From Deltaproteobacteria bacterium (lineage in GTDB: Bacteria; Desulfobacterota; Binatia; UBA9968): 5,936 bases of DNA. Position numbers and translations under genes: made by a program. Location: assembly GCA_020027655.1 (NCBI GenBank), contig JAHKKJ010000253.1, forward strand, positions 1 to 5,936, in the 5' to 3' direction. Positions 1-5,862 of this stretch are shown piece after piece. How positions within the stretch are numbered: position 1 is the stretch's first letter; each line of letters begins with the position of its first letter. The notes under the pieces are model-generated. The model searched no databases. It saw nothing but the letters and a program-made list of their open reading frames with translations, and had not been told where the DNA came from.

Positions 1-53
1 GCGCGCATTTTCGTTACTTCACCTGCCTAAATCGTAGCAGTTCGGAGGTTCAA
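1..53. other. Upstream non-coding or gene-end stretch, unassigned
   Basis: This short stretch precedes skp. Two forward frames close here (TAA at 28-30 and TAG at 34-36) and the third runs open into skp. In many Gram-negative genomes bamA lies directly upstream of skp, but neither closing frame shows the aromatic C-terminal beta-strand signature expected of a BamA end, so I do not assign it. Apart from the skp ribosome binding site, no promoter or terminator could be recognised. Confidence 0.4.
44..48 (+). promoter_or_regulatory. Ribosome binding site of skp
   Basis: A perfect GGAGG Shine-Dalgarno core lies 5 nt before the GTG at 54. It decides this GTG as the start, since the reading frame itself stays open further upstream. 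Confidence 0.8.
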
Positions 54-566
54 GTGAGATATTTCTTAGTCGCGATCTGTTTATTTCTCTATACTGGCGT
101 CGGTTGGTCGCAAGAGAGGGTCAAGATCGGATTCATCGACATTCAACGTGCCATTAGCGAGTCGCAAGCGGGAAAGCGAGCTAAGGAAAGGTTCCAAGCA
201 CACGTCAAGAAAGCGGAGGCCGATCTATTAAAAGAAAAGTCAGAAATAGAACGGTTGAAGACCGATCTCGACAAGAAAGGGCCCCTGCTCAAAGACGAAG
301 AAAAACGAAATCTCGAAGCGGAACTTCAGAGACGCTATGTCAATTACCAACGGGGCATGCAGGATCAGCAGCAGGAACTCCGGCAAAAAGAGGGTGAGAT
401 GACCGGCGATATACTCAAGGAATTGGAGAAAATCGTCAATGAAGTGGGAAAGGCGGAAAAGTTTACTCTGATCTTGGAGCGCTCACAAATCCTCTACAGC
501 GATCAAGGCATTGATATCACCAACCGTGTCATCGAAGCTTTTAATGCTCGAAGTAAGGCCAAGTGA
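54..566 (+). CDS. skp: Periplasmic OmpH/Skp-family chaperone
   Basis: Skp is a periplasmic holdase that keeps unfolded outer-membrane proteins soluble on their way to the BAM complex. The product has 170 residues, close to the usual size of about 160-170. Residues 1-19 form a signal peptide: a short basic start (MR), a hydrophobic core, then GWS before a likely cut ahead of Q20. The family hallmark KIGFIDIQRAI follows at about 24-34. Residues 40-125 are highly charged, rich in K, E, R and Q, and fit the long coiled-coil tentacles of the Skp trimer. The C-terminal part (about 135-170, with FTLILERSQILYSD) returns to the beta-strand body. The start is GTG with a strong ribosome binding site. 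Its stop overlaps the lpxD start by 4 nt, so the two are probably translationally coupled. The skp-lpxD-fabZ-lpxA order is classic and supports the family call; chaperone function is inferred from the family. Confidence 0.93.
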   Translation: MRYFLVAICLFLYTGVGWSQERVKIGFIDIQRAISESQAGKRAKERFQAHVKKAEADLLKEKSEIERLKTDLDKKGPLLKDEEKRNLEAELQRRYVNYQRGMQDQQQELRQKEGEMTGDILKELEKIVNEVGKAEKFTLILERSQILYSDQGIDITNRVIEAFNARSKAK

Positions 567-1627
567 CTGCGGCAGGAAAAACTCTATCTGAACTGGCCCA
601 ACAGGCTGGGGGGAGAGTTGTCGGCGATGGTCGAATCGTGATTCACAAGGTTGCGTCCATCGAAGAGGCTGGTCCCGGTGAAATTACCTTTCTCGCAAAC
701 CCGCGTTATCAAGCTTTGCTAGCTTCCTGTAAGGCGAGCGCGGTCATCGTAGGCCCCGGAATGGTTCTTGAATCTCCGTCCGAACGGCGCAAGGCGTATC
801 TAGAGGCTGCTGACCCCTATGTCGCTTTCGCTAAAATTTTACAGCTATTTAATCCATCGGCGAGTTGCAGGGAGCACATTAGCTCCCAAGCAAGTATCGA
901 TCCTGGGGCCGATTTGGAGGCAGGTGTAACGGTGTTCCCGCATGTCTTTGTGGGCAAAGGAACACGTGTCGGAGCGAGGACCGTTCTTTATTCCGGTGTA
1001 TTTCTGGGAGAACAAGTTCAGGTTGGGCAAGATTGTGTGCTACATCCGAATGTCGTTGTTCGTGACGGTTGTCGGATTGGAAGCCGAGTCGTGTTGCACG
1101 CCGGAGTTGTTATAGGGAGCGATGGATTTGGATATGCGGGGGAGGGTGAACAGCGGGTTAAAATTCCCCAAGTGGGAATCGTGGAATTAGAGGACGATGT
1201 GGAGATAGGTGCGAACACCACGGTAGACCGCGCTACCCTTGGACGAACCATCATTGGCAGAGGCGTCAAAATCGACAACCTGGTCCAGATCGCGCACAAC
1301 GTGGTGGTCGGTGAAAATTCGATTATTGCCGCGCAAGCGGGCATAGCCGGAAGCACTCGAATCGGTAAGGACGTTATGCTGGGTGGACGTGTTGGAATCA
1401 TCAATCATCTGACTATAGGGGATGGCGCTAGGATCGGACCGGGGTCCGGTATTCTCCAGTCCGTTCCGCCTGGAGTTATGCGGTCGAGCGGCCTCCACGC
1501 CGCGCCTCATCGAGAATGGCTTAAGGTCGTCACGCTCTTGCCACAATTACCGAGATTATGGAGCCTGGTGCGGAATCTGGAGAAGAAGGTGTCGGAGCTA
1601 GTCAAGTCAAATGACAACAAATCATAA
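563..1627 (+). CDS. lpxD: UDP-3-O-(3-hydroxyacyl)glucosamine N-acyltransferase
   Basis: LpxD transfers a 3-hydroxyacyl chain from acyl-ACP to the 2-amino group of UDP-3-O-acyl-glucosamine, the third step of lipid A synthesis, in the cytoplasm. The 354-residue product (E. coli 341) has the N-terminal uridine-binding domain (about 1-100, with ITFLANPRY at 41-49). A left-handed beta-helix of hexapeptide repeats follows (about 105-300), then a C-terminal helical tail (about 315-350). The catalytic histidine is H245 in QIAHNVVVG (E. coli H239), and H282 matches E. coli H276. The motifs GSDGFGYA and KIPQVGIVELEDDVEIGANT are family signatures. At the acyl-ruler position, E. coli M290, this protein has G296 by manual alignment to the remembered E. 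coli sequence. The GTG start shares the sequence GTGA with the skp stop and has a TAAGG at 554-558. The 3' end overlaps fabZ by 17 nt. Confidence 0.97.
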   Translation: MTAAGKTLSELAQQAGGRVVGDGRIVIHKVASIEEAGPGEITFLANPRYQALLASCKASAVIVGPGMVLESPSERRKAYLEAADPYVAFAKILQLFNPSASCREHISSQASIDPGADLEAGVTVFPHVFVGKGTRVGARTVLYSGVFLGEQVQVGQDCVLHPNVVVRDGCRIGSRVVLHAGVVIGSDGFGYAGEGEQRVKIPQVGIVELEDDVEIGANTTVDRATLGRTIIGRGVKIDNLVQIAHNVVVGENSIIAAQAGIAGSTRIGKDVMLGGRVGIINHLTIGDGARIGPGSGILQSVPPGVMRSSGLHAAPHREWLKVVTLLPQLPRLWSLVRNLEKKVSELVKSNDNKS

Positions 1628-2069
1628 GCAGATGCTGGACGTTAAAGAGATTCTTAAATACCTCCCGCACCGCTACCCGTTCTTGCTAGTGGATCGGATC
1701 GTCGAAATACACGGCGAGGACAAAATCGTCGGGATTAAGAACGTTTCCTTTAACGAACCTTTCTTTCAGGGGCATTTTCCCGCTCGCCCGGTCATGCCCG
1801 GAGTTCTGATATGCGAGGCCATGGCGCAGGTAGGAGCGATATTTGCGCACAAAGCGCGCGGCGGAATGGACAGCGGCAAAGTCTTTGTGTTAACCGGCCT
1901 CGAACGTGTGAGGTTTAAGCGGCCAGTGGAGCCGGGGGATCAATTGCGATTGGAATTGTCCTGCTTGAAACGACGCGGCTCCTTCTGGAAAATGCAAGGC
2001 ATCGCCACCGTCGACGGGAAAGTTGTTGCGCAAGCCGAAATCTCTGCCATGGAAATAGACATACTTTAG
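1611..2069 (+). CDS. fabZ: 3-hydroxyacyl-[acyl-carrier-protein] dehydratase FabZ
   Basis: FabZ dehydrates (R)-3-hydroxyacyl-ACP to trans-2-enoyl-ACP in type II fatty acid synthesis. It therefore competes with LpxA and LpxD for the same hydroxyacyl-ACP pool, which explains its place between their genes. The 152-residue product matches the family length. It shows the hot-dog fold landmarks: LPHRYPFLLVDR at 18-29, the central-helix motif FFQGHFPARPVMPGVLICEAMAQ (51-73) with catalytic H55 and E69, and the late RFKRPVEPGDQL. The ATG at 1611 gives the N-terminus MTTN, like the E. coli protein as I recall it, with GGAG at 1594-1597, a rather long 13 nt away. The alternative ATG at 1632 has no better ribosome site. 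The start lies inside the end of lpxD, which suggests coupled translation. Confidence 0.97.
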   Translation: MTTNHKQMLDVKEILKYLPHRYPFLLVDRIVEIHGEDKIVGIKNVSFNEPFFQGHFPARPVMPGVLICEAMAQVGAIFAHKARGGMDSGKVFVLTGLERVRFKRPVEPGDQLRLELSCLKRRGSFWKMQGIATVDGKVVAQAEISAMEIDIL

Positions 2070-2076
2070 CCTTGCG

Positions 2077-2086
2077 GGTGGGGGGT
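2077..2086 (+). promoter_or_regulatory. G-rich putative ribosome binding site of lpxA
   Basis: A purine run, GGTGGGGGGT, sits in the 28-nt gap between fabZ and lpxA and ends about 12 nt before the lpxA ATG. It can pair with the 16S rRNA tail only with a G-U wobble. It is the only Shine-Dalgarno-like element in the gap, and it is spaced further away than usual. Confidence 0.4.
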
Positions 2087-2097
2087 ATGTTCTAGAC

Positions 2098-2874
2098 ATG
2101 ACAAGGATTCACGAAACGGCCCTGGTTGACCAGCGCGCGGAGATCGATTCTGATGTCGAGATTGGACCCTATTCAATTGTCGGTGGATGCGTAAGGATCG
2201 GCAAGGGATCCCGTATCAAATCTCACGTCGTGATCGAAGGGCGGACGACGCTGGGCGAAGGTAACGTCATATTTCAGTTCGCCACGGTCGGTTCCGTACC
2301 GCAGGATTTGAAATACAAGGGGGAGCCCAGCGAGCTCATCGTCGGCAATCACAATACCATTCGAGAGTTCGTTTCCATCAATCCTGGAACGAAGGGCGGT
2401 GGAATGGTAACCCGGATCGGGGACCGTAACCTACTGATGATGTATTGCCACATCGCCCACGACTGCGTCTTGGGTAACCATAATATCATCGCGAATGGAG
2501 CAACACTCGGTGGTCACGTCATTATCGAAGACTATGTGATCGTCGGCGGGCTGGTTGGAATTCATCAGTTTACGAGAGTCGGAAGCGGGGTTATTTTAGG
2601 CGCAGGTTCGATGGTGTCGAAGGACGTGCCACCCTATTGTAATGCGACGGGCGATCGGGCCCGGCTGCGTGGCCTCAATTTAGAGGGTCTCAAGCGCCGA
2701 CGGGTTGAAAAGGAAAAAATTGAGGCGCTAAGGAAGACTTATCGAATCATGTTCCGATCAAAATTGAAGGTCCGCGATGCGATCATGAAAGTTCGACAAG
2801 AATTATCCGGCTATGCCGAGGCGGAGCAGTTGGTAACCTTCGTGGAAAATTCCCAACGAGGGGTCTGTCGATAA
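2098..2874 (+). CDS. lpxA: UDP-N-acetylglucosamine O-acyltransferase
   Basis: LpxA carries out the first step of lipid A synthesis, moving a 3-hydroxyacyl chain from ACP to the 3-position of UDP-GlcNAc in the cytoplasm. The 258 residues (E. coli 262) form a left-handed beta-helix of hexapeptide repeats (about 1-185, for example AEIDSDVEIGPYSIVGG) and a C-terminal helical domain with NLEGLKRR at 194-201. Catalytic H121 lies in CHIAHDC together with H118, matching E. coli H125 and H122. The signatures QDLKYKGEP (69-77) and GIHQFTRVGSG (154-164) are present. At the hydrocarbon-ruler position, E. coli G173, this protein has A169 by manual alignment. The protein is complete and ends in the family-like SQRGVCR. 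The start is ATG with a G-rich upstream stretch. LpxC, which acts next, is not encoded in the window. Confidence 0.97.
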   Translation: MTRIHETALVDQRAEIDSDVEIGPYSIVGGCVRIGKGSRIKSHVVIEGRTTLGEGNVIFQFATVGSVPQDLKYKGEPSELIVGNHNTIREFVSINPGTKGGGMVTRIGDRNLLMMYCHIAHDCVLGNHNIIANGATLGGHVIIEDYVIVGGLVGIHQFTRVGSGVILGAGSMVSKDVPPYCNATGDRARLRGLNLEGLKRRRVEKEKIEALRKTYRIMFRSKLKVRDAIMKVRQELSGYAEAEQLVTFVENSQRGVCR

Positions 2875-2931
2875 CACGAATCTAGACTTCGACGGTCCGT
2901 CTCCTTACTCTGACCGCTTCATCAACCACCG
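2875..2931. other. Intergenic gap between lpxA and lpxI
   Basis: This 57-nt gap is the longest between genes inside the operon. It contains a near-palindrome, GACGGTCCGTC at 2891-2901, whose 5-bp arms are separated by one base. It cannot form a normal hairpin loop at full length and has no T-run after it, so it is not a recognisable terminator. No Shine-Dalgarno sequence is seen before the lpxI GTG. I see no clear -10/-35 promoter. Confidence 0.4.
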
Positions 2932-3738
2932 GTGAAAAAATTAGGGCTGATTGCGGGGAACGGAAAGTTTCCCCTTATTTTCGCGGAGCAAGCAACAAAG
3001 GAAGGCTATTCCTTGGTGGCCGTTGCGCATCGCGGCGAAACGGTCAAGGAAATAGAAGATCTTCTGGAAGACGTTACGTGGATCTATGTCGGGCAGTTGG
3101 GGAAAATGATCCGGACATTTCTCCGTGCCGGAATTACGGAAGCGGTCATGGCGGGGGGGATTCATAAAGTTAAATTTTTGGAGAATTTTCGGCCCGACCT
3201 GCGGGGAGCAAAGTTTTTGGCTCGGATCAAGAGCAAGGACGATGACGCGTTGCTTCGCGGTGTAGCCGAAGAGTTGGAAAGCGAAGGCATCAAGATTTTG
3301 AACTCCACCCTCTGTGTGCCTCAGATCGTTGCTTCTGAAGGAGTCTTAACCCGACGCGCCCCGAGCGCAGTGGAGTGGGAGGATGTCCGATTTGGTTTTC
3401 GCGTTGCCAAGGAAATCGGTCGCTTGGGTATCGGACAAACGATTGTGGTCAAGAAGCAAATCGTGGTCGCCGTGGAGGCCTTGGAAGGAACGGATGCCGC
3501 CATTGAACGAGGCGGCAAGTTGGCCAGGTCAGGGTTTGTGGTCGTCAAAGTCAGCAAACCGGAGCAGGATCTTCGATTCGATGTCCCGGCCGTCGGCGTT
3601 GCAACTCTAAGGCAGCTCCGTGAGACGGGTGGAACCGTGCTGGCGGTGGAGGCTGGCAAGACGATTCTTCTGGAGAAAGATTTGTTACTCAAACAGGCCG
3701 AGGAATTCGGGATTTCAGTGGTGGCACTCCGTGATTGA
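2932..3738 (+). CDS. lpxI: UDP-2,3-diacylglucosamine diphosphatase, LpxI type
   Basis: LpxI (formerly DUF1009) hydrolyses UDP-2,3-diacylglucosamine to 2,3-diacylglucosamine-1-phosphate (lipid X) and UMP. It replaces the unrelated metallophosphoesterase LpxH and attacks the beta rather than the alpha phosphate. The 268-residue product has the N-terminal domain (about 1-130) opening with GLIAGNGKFPLIFAE and carrying VMAGGIHKVKF at 72-82. The C-terminal domain (about 135-268) has GQTIVVKKQIVVAVEALEGT (168-187), then RFDVPAVG and VLAVEAGKTILLE. D217 in FDVP is the likely counterpart of the catalytic aspartate described in the Caulobacter enzyme; that match is from memory. The GTG start is forced: an in-frame TGA lies at 2911-2913 and no other usual start codon follows it. 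No ribosome binding site is visible. The 3' end overlaps the next gene by 8 nt. Its place between lpxA and lpxB fits the pathway. Confidence 0.95.
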   Translation: MKKLGLIAGNGKFPLIFAEQATKEGYSLVAVAHRGETVKEIEDLLEDVTWIYVGQLGKMIRTFLRAGITEAVMAGGIHKVKFLENFRPDLRGAKFLARIKSKDDDALLRGVAEELESEGIKILNSTLCVPQIVASEGVLTRRAPSAVEWEDVRFGFRVAKEIGRLGIGQTIVVKKQIVVAVEALEGTDAAIERGGKLARSGFVVVKVSKPEQDLRFDVPAVGVATLRQLRETGGTVLAVEAGKTILLEKDLLLKQAEEFGISVVALRD

Positions 3739-4663
3739 TCAGGCCAAAGTCGCCACGGCCGTTGTTGGAGTGGGCTATCTGGGAAAATTCCATGCGGAAA
3801 AGTACGCAGGTTCTGGAAAAGCGAGTCTAGTAGCGGTAGCGGATATCGACAAAGGGCGGGCGGAATCGGTGGCAAGTCAATTAGGTGTCGCCGCGCTTAC
3901 GGATTATCGAGAGCTGCTCGGGCGAGTTCAGTGCGTCAGTGTCGCCGTACCGACGCGCCTACACTTTGAAATCGCGAGCTATTTCCTCGAACGTGGCGTC
4001 GATGTTTTGGTCGAGAAGCCTATCGCCGCCGATATTCACCAGGGCCGAGAGTTGGTGGATCTGGCAGGGGTCAAAGGACTCATTCTCCAAGTCGGGCATC
4101 TGGAACGATTTAATCCCGCTATCCGGCGCCTCGAAAATGTCATTCAAGAACCCAGATTCGTGGAGTGTCATCGGCTGGCGCCGTTCGTCGAACGAGGCAC
4201 GGATGTGGATGTGGTCTTGGATCTCATGATCCACGACATCGATGTCATCGCCAGCCTCGTACGCTCTGCTGTGGATCGGGTAGAAGCCGTCGGGGTGGCA
4301 GTGCTGACGGACAAACCCGATATAGCCAACGCACGAATCACGTTCGCGAACGGTTGCATCGCTAATGTAACTGCCAGTCGCGTCTCTATAAAGCGCGAAC
4401 GTAAGATCAGATTCTTTCAACCGGACGCCTACCTTTCCATCGACTATGATCAGCGGCGGGCGCAAATTTTTCACAAGCCGCCCACAGGCGGAGGATGGAT
4501 GGACATTCGCGCTGAAACCATTGAGATCAAAGAGGCCGATGCCTTGGCCGACGAGATCGATTCGTTTCTTGATTGTGTGCGAACCCGATCGCTCCCATTG
4601 GTCAGCGGCGCGGAAGGATTACGGGCCCTGGAAATAGCTTCGATGATTAGTGGACAACTATAA
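3731..4663 (+). CDS. Gfo/Idh/MocA-family NAD(P)-dependent oxidoreductase, possible GnnA-like
   Basis: The 310-residue product is a two-domain sugar dehydrogenase. The N-terminal Rossmann fold (about 5-120) has the dinucleotide motif GVGYLG at 13-18 followed by H21, and the family signature VEKPIA at 94-99 with the active-site lysine K96. The C-terminal domain (about 123-300) has GHLERFNPAIRRL and DLMIHDID (164-171), whose H168 is the expected catalytic histidine. I chose the GTG at 3731 because homology starts right after it. The reading frame stays open up to an ATG at 3620, but that would add 37 non-homologous, Arg/Trp-rich residues lying inside lpxI. The gene overlaps the lpxI stop by 8 nt, so it is surely cotranscribed. 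GnnA, which oxidises the 3-OH of UDP-GlcNAc before GnnB transaminates it, belongs to this family and lies near lpxA/lpxB in Acidithiobacillus. No gnnB is seen here, so the substrate remains open. Confidence 0.88.
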   Translation: MIDQAKVATAVVGVGYLGKFHAEKYAGSGKASLVAVADIDKGRAESVASQLGVAALTDYRELLGRVQCVSVAVPTRLHFEIASYFLERGVDVLVEKPIAADIHQGRELVDLAGVKGLILQVGHLERFNPAIRRLENVIQEPRFVECHRLAPFVERGTDVDVVLDLMIHDIDVIASLVRSAVDRVEAVGVAVLTDKPDIANARITFANGCIANVTASRVSIKRERKIRFFQPDAYLSIDYDQRRAQIFHKPPTGGGWMDIRAETIEIKEADALADEIDSFLDCVRTRSLPLVSGAEGLRALEIASMISGQL

Positions 4664-4689
4664 AATGCTGTTGATAATTCGGTTCCAAA

Positions 4690-5862
4690 ATGGCTGTACA
4701 ATCAAAGCAAGTCATGCTGGTCGTGGGAGAAGCCTCCGGAGATATTCATGGCGCCCATTTGGTCAAGGCTCTCAGCGGTAAGGATCAAACGCTACGATTT
4801 TTTGGTGTTGCCGGTGAACAATTGAAGCAGACTAAGTTTGAGGCGCTTTTGGACGTATCCCAACTTGCCGGCATGGGATTCGTGGAACTCGCCGGCAGTC
4901 TGCGCAACATTTGGCGGGCCTATCGTACTTTGCGCCAGGCCATGCGCGAGCGAAGACCCGACCTACTGGTGTTGATTGATTTTCCGGAATTTAATTTGCG
5001 CTTGGCAAGACTCGCAAAGCAACTAAAGATACCCGTTCTTTACTATATCAGCCCACAGATTTGGGCGTGGCGACGAGGTCGGGTTCGTCAGATCGCCAGA
5101 TATGTCGATCATATGGCCGTCGTGTTTCCGTTTGAAGTGCCGTTTTACGAACGGCGGAAAGTCAAAGTTAGCTTTGTGGGTCACCCCTTGCTCGATATCG
5201 TTCGTACCCGAGAGCCCCGTGAGGCGGTGTTAGCCCAACTCGCTTTGGATGCGGGGAAGCGAACCATCGCAATTTTGCCGGGGAGCCGGCGGGGCGAAGT
5301 CTTGTATCATCTGCCGGTGTTGCTGGACGCGGCACTGCGACTCAGTAAGGACTCGGAGGTTCAGTTTTTCGTGATTCGCGCCAGCACGGTGGGTCGTCAT
5401 GAAGTGGAATCCCTGTTGGAGCGGGTTCCCTTAAGGATTCCGATCGTTGAAGCCAAACGCTACGACGCCTTGAATGCCTGTGATTTGGCATGGACGGCAT
5501 CAGGGACCGTCACATTAGAGACGGCGTTGCTTTTGAAGCCCATGATTGTTGTCTACCGTTTGTCCTGGCTTACGTATGCGCTCGCGAGAATGCTGGTCCA
5601 GGTTAGACAGGTTGGGATGGTGAATATTATGGCGGGTAAACGGGTGGTTCCCGAACTCATCCAGGCTGATTTTACGGCGGCGGGAGTTGTGCGAGAGACG
5701 CGCACCTTATTGGAGAACCGGGATTTGCGGGAAAAAATCGTCAGAAAACTGGTGACGCTGCGAGAAAAATTAGGCACGCCTGGGGCGGCCGATCGGGTTG
5801 CTAATATCGCCATGTCCATGATGGGTAAAGGGTCCAGCGTCGCGATCGAGGAGACTTCTTGA
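4690..5862 (+). CDS. lpxB: Lipid-A-disaccharide synthase
   Basis: LpxB is a GT19 glycosyltransferase at the cytoplasmic face of the inner membrane. It joins UDP-2,3-diacylglucosamine and lipid X, the product of the upstream lpxI, into the beta-1,6 lipid A disaccharide with release of UDP. The 390-residue product (E. coli 382) shows the family motifs in order: GEASGDIHGA (13-22), GMGFVELAG, LIDFPEFN (95-102) with D97 matching E. coli D98, YYISPQIWAWR (118-128), FVGHPLLD (162-169), ILPGSRRGEV (195-204) with R200 matching E. coli R201, ASGTVTLE (270-277) and NIMAGKRVVPELIQ (312-325). The ATG at 4690 has no evident Shine-Dalgarno sequence. An in-frame ATG at 4714 (residue 9) is also possible and would still keep the GEASGD motif. 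A 26-nt gap separates it from the oxidoreductase. Its TGA stop overlaps the msbA start. Confidence 0.97.
   Translation: MAVQSKQVMLVVGEASGDIHGAHLVKALSGKDQTLRFFGVAGEQLKQTKFEALLDVSQLAGMGFVELAGSLRNIWRAYRTLRQAMRERRPDLLVLIDFPEFNLRLARLAKQLKIPVLYYISPQIWAWRRGRVRQIARYVDHMAVVFPFEVPFYERRKVKVSFVGHPLLDIVRTREPREAVLAQLALDAGKRTIAILPGSRRGEVLYHLPVLLDAALRLSKDSEVQFFVIRASTVGRHEVESLLERVPLRIPIVEAKRYDALNACDLAWTASGTVTLETALLLKPMIVVYRLSWLTYALARMLVQVRQVGMVNIMAGKRVVPELIQADFTAAGVVRETRTLLENRDLREKIVRKLVTLREKLGTPGAADRVANIAMSMMGKGSSVAIEETS
5848..5853 (+). promoter_or_regulatory. Ribosome binding site of msbA
   Basis: GAGGAG inside the last codons of lpxB lies 5 nt before the TTG at 5859. This strong site is the main reason for accepting a TTG start. 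Confidence 0.7.

Noticed and set aside
1018..1404. A 128-codon minus-strand open frame within lpxD
   Set aside because: It is antisense to the hexapeptide-repeat region, whose periodic sequence easily leaves the other strand open. The translation is low-complexity (Thr/Pro/Ser/Ile) and has no start context.
2091..2097. TCTAGAC in the fabZ-lpxA gap, repeated at 2881-2887 in the lpxA-lpxI gap, as a shared regulatory site
   Set aside because: It is only 7 nt, CTAG-containing words recur inside coding sequence in this window (for example around 720 and 800), and the spacing to the next start differs in the two gaps.
563..2874. The similarity of LpxD and LpxA as a recent gene duplication
   Set aside because: Both belong to the ancient left-handed beta-helix acyltransferase superfamily. 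The shared hexapeptide repeats are expected, and no long nucleotide repeat was seen between them.
2891..2901. Palindrome GACGGTCCGTC as a terminator or operator between lpxA and lpxI
   Set aside because: The arms are only 5 bp around a single base, with no T-run and no second copy. An 11-bp palindrome by chance is unremarkable.
3620..3730. An N-terminal extension of the oxidoreductase from an ATG at 3620
   Set aside because: The added residues (Arg/Trp-rich, unlike a Rossmann start) are an out-of-frame reading of conserved lpxI sequence. The GTG at 3731 gives a normal family N-terminus.
3321..3875. A 184-codon open frame on the minus strand across lpxI and the oxidoreductase
   Set aside because: It lies opposite two well-supported genes, has a Pro/Ser/Thr/Arg-rich composition typical of antisense shadows, and shows no recognisable motif.
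3959..4474. A 171-codon minus-strand open frame opposite the oxidoreductase
   Set aside because: The opposing gene has clear motifs throughout, and the antisense product matches no family I know.
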